From Marinifilum_A sediminis (GTDB taxonomy: Bacteria > Bacteroidota > Bacteroidia > Bacteroidales > Marinifilaceae), in the NCBI GenBank assembly GCA_947496465.1, contig CANMCX010000006.1:62001-126000 (forward strand): DNA of 64,000 nucleotides, in the 5' to 3' direction. A program made the translations under genes and the position numbers. Below the pieces are notes generated by a model that did no database searches, was not told the origin of the DNA, and was given only the letters and a program-made list of their open reading frames with translations. This document shows positions 63,212-64,000 of this stretch, piece by piece; the stretch's first letter is position 1, and every line of letters starts with the position of its first letter.

Positions 63212-63946
63212 TTACTTAATCTCAGCTTTAACAGTAGCCATTGTTTTTGTAATATCTTCTCTCGCTGGAGCAAGAGCTTTTGCTTTAGCTAATTCAGCAA
63301 TTGCTTTCTTGTAGAAACCCTGAGCTTTAGCTGATTCAGCTTTAAATTTTTCAGGTTCAGTATTTGCAATAGGATTAGCTTTTTGCATGATAGTTGCACC
63401 TTGGTTGAAGTATAACATACCTAATCCAAGCAATGCGTCTGGTTGGTACTTCGATTTTCCTTCGCTTGCTTTTTTGTACAATTCTTCAGCCTTATCCATT
63501 TTGTTTGCTTTCTGAGCTACTTGTCCACCTTTTAAATAATGTTTTGTAAGTGTAGCAACTAATTTAGAGTTTTTAGTTGGACAAGCTTCGATCCCTTTTT
63601 GCAATGTAGCAACCATTTCGTCCATTTTCTTCTGCTTTTTAAGCATCAAAGCAAGATATTGGTATGATTTTGACAATTTATAGTTGTTAGCAACCGATTG
63701 AGCAAAGTACTTTTCAGCTTTTGCATAATCTTTAATCTTACTAGCACTATAGCCAGTATTAAAAACTAAAGCATTATCTTCAACTGTATCTTCAGCACCT
63801 AAAAATGCTTCATATTTCTCAATTGCTGTCTTATAATCTTTTGATTTTAAGGCTGCGTTTCCTTCATTTTTTAATTGTGCAGCTGATTGTGCAAATACAC
63901 TTGAAACACAAAAACATACTGCAATAAATAAAATAAACTTTTTCAT
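63212..63946 (-). CDS. exported TPR-repeat protein (paralogue)
   Basis: The 244-residue protein has a signal peptide (FILFIAVCFCVSSVFAQ) and about five TPR-like repeats, e.g. LKSKDYKTAIEKYEAFLGA, DYAKAEKYFAQSVANNYKLS and NKMDKAEELYKKASEGKSKY, ending in an Ala/Lys-rich helix. It shares signal peptide style and early repeat content with the TPR protein at 49203-50372. Predicted periplasmic scaffold. Its promoter lies at the window edge. Partner unknown. Confidence 0.85.
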   Translation of the reverse strand: MKKFILFIAVCFCVSSVFAQSAAQLKNEGNAALKSKDYKTAIEKYEAFLGAEDTVEDNALVFNTGYSASKIKDYAKAEKYFAQSVANNYKLSKSYQYLALMLKKQKKMDEMVATLQKGIEACPTKNSKLVATLTKHYLKGGQVAQKANKMDKAEELYKKASEGKSKYQPDALLGLGMLYFNQGATIMQKANPIANTEPEKFKAESAKAQGFYKKAIAELAKAKALAPAREDITKTMATVKAEIK

Positions 63947-64000
63947 ACTTTAGAATTTTATGATTATTTGATTTTAATTTTTTTCGCTAAAACAAGCCTA

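Noticed and set aside
1..64000. tRNA, rRNA, insertion sequences or prophage
   Set aside because: I looked for cloverleaf-like sequences, rRNA-like conserved blocks, transposase motifs and integrase genes and saw none; small RNAs cannot be excluded by eye.

Overview
The window is chromosomal DNA from a member of the Bacteroidota, most likely a marine Marinilabiliales/Marinifilaceae-type bacterium (inferred from protein style, not from a search). The supporting signs are low GC, Bacteroidetes-type promoters (TAnnTTTG at -7), start sites with little Shine-Dalgarno signal, a 1097-residue SecA, the L28-L33-DUF4295 ribosomal trio, HU-HIG-type DNA-binding proteins, a flavodoxin-DUF2023 pair and an FIST/hybrid-kinase pair. 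I found no rRNA, tRNA, CRISPR array, phage or transposase gene. About 57 genes are supported.

Layout. 1-3.3 kb: a WYL regulator cut by the window edge, a GyrI-like protein and a CPA2 antiporter. 3.8-11.9 kb: a tightly packed RND efflux operon (adaptor, pump, degenerate crotonase-fold protein, TolC) with TetR and AraC regulators upstream and a matching candidate operator at both the TetR gene and the pump operon. 12-18.2 kb: accessory and stress genes: an HU/Ig-like protein, 23-bp tandem repeats, a lipoprotein/membrane-protein pair bracketed by a direct repeat containing a hairpin, flavodoxin, DUF2023, ferritin and small exported proteins. 18.3-25.2 kb: secA, lgt, an ankyrin lipoprotein and a hypothetical protein. 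25.3-34.4 kb (minus strand): a membrane-anchored MutS-like ATPase, an ECF sigma/anti-sigma/DUF4097 stress locus, photolyase and proBA. 35-49 kb: housekeeping: M3 peptidase, YitT, L28/L33/DUF4295, ftsY, rimO, an HU protein, exonuclease, tpx, clpC and gyrA. 49-64 kb: a TPR protein, hybrid kinase plus FIST sensor, a tandem-duplicated adenylate kinase, a GH130-glycosyltransferase-GH130 cassette, a TRIC-type channel, malic enzyme and two exported proteins.

How it fits together. The efflux locus looks like a self-contained, drug- or metabolite-responsive export unit with an unexpected acyl-CoA-fold accessory protein. The sigma locus looks like an envelope-stress regulon. The GH130/GT cassette suggests synthesis and phosphorolysis of a mannoside-like glycan. 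The best leads for undescribed biology are the efflux-linked crotonase pseudoenzyme, the two-domain adenylate kinase whose second half has lost key acidic residues, the GH130-GT-GH130 cassette, and the repeat-bracketed gene pair whose two hairpins are exact inversions of each other. All functional statements come from reading the sequence by eye; no database search was run.
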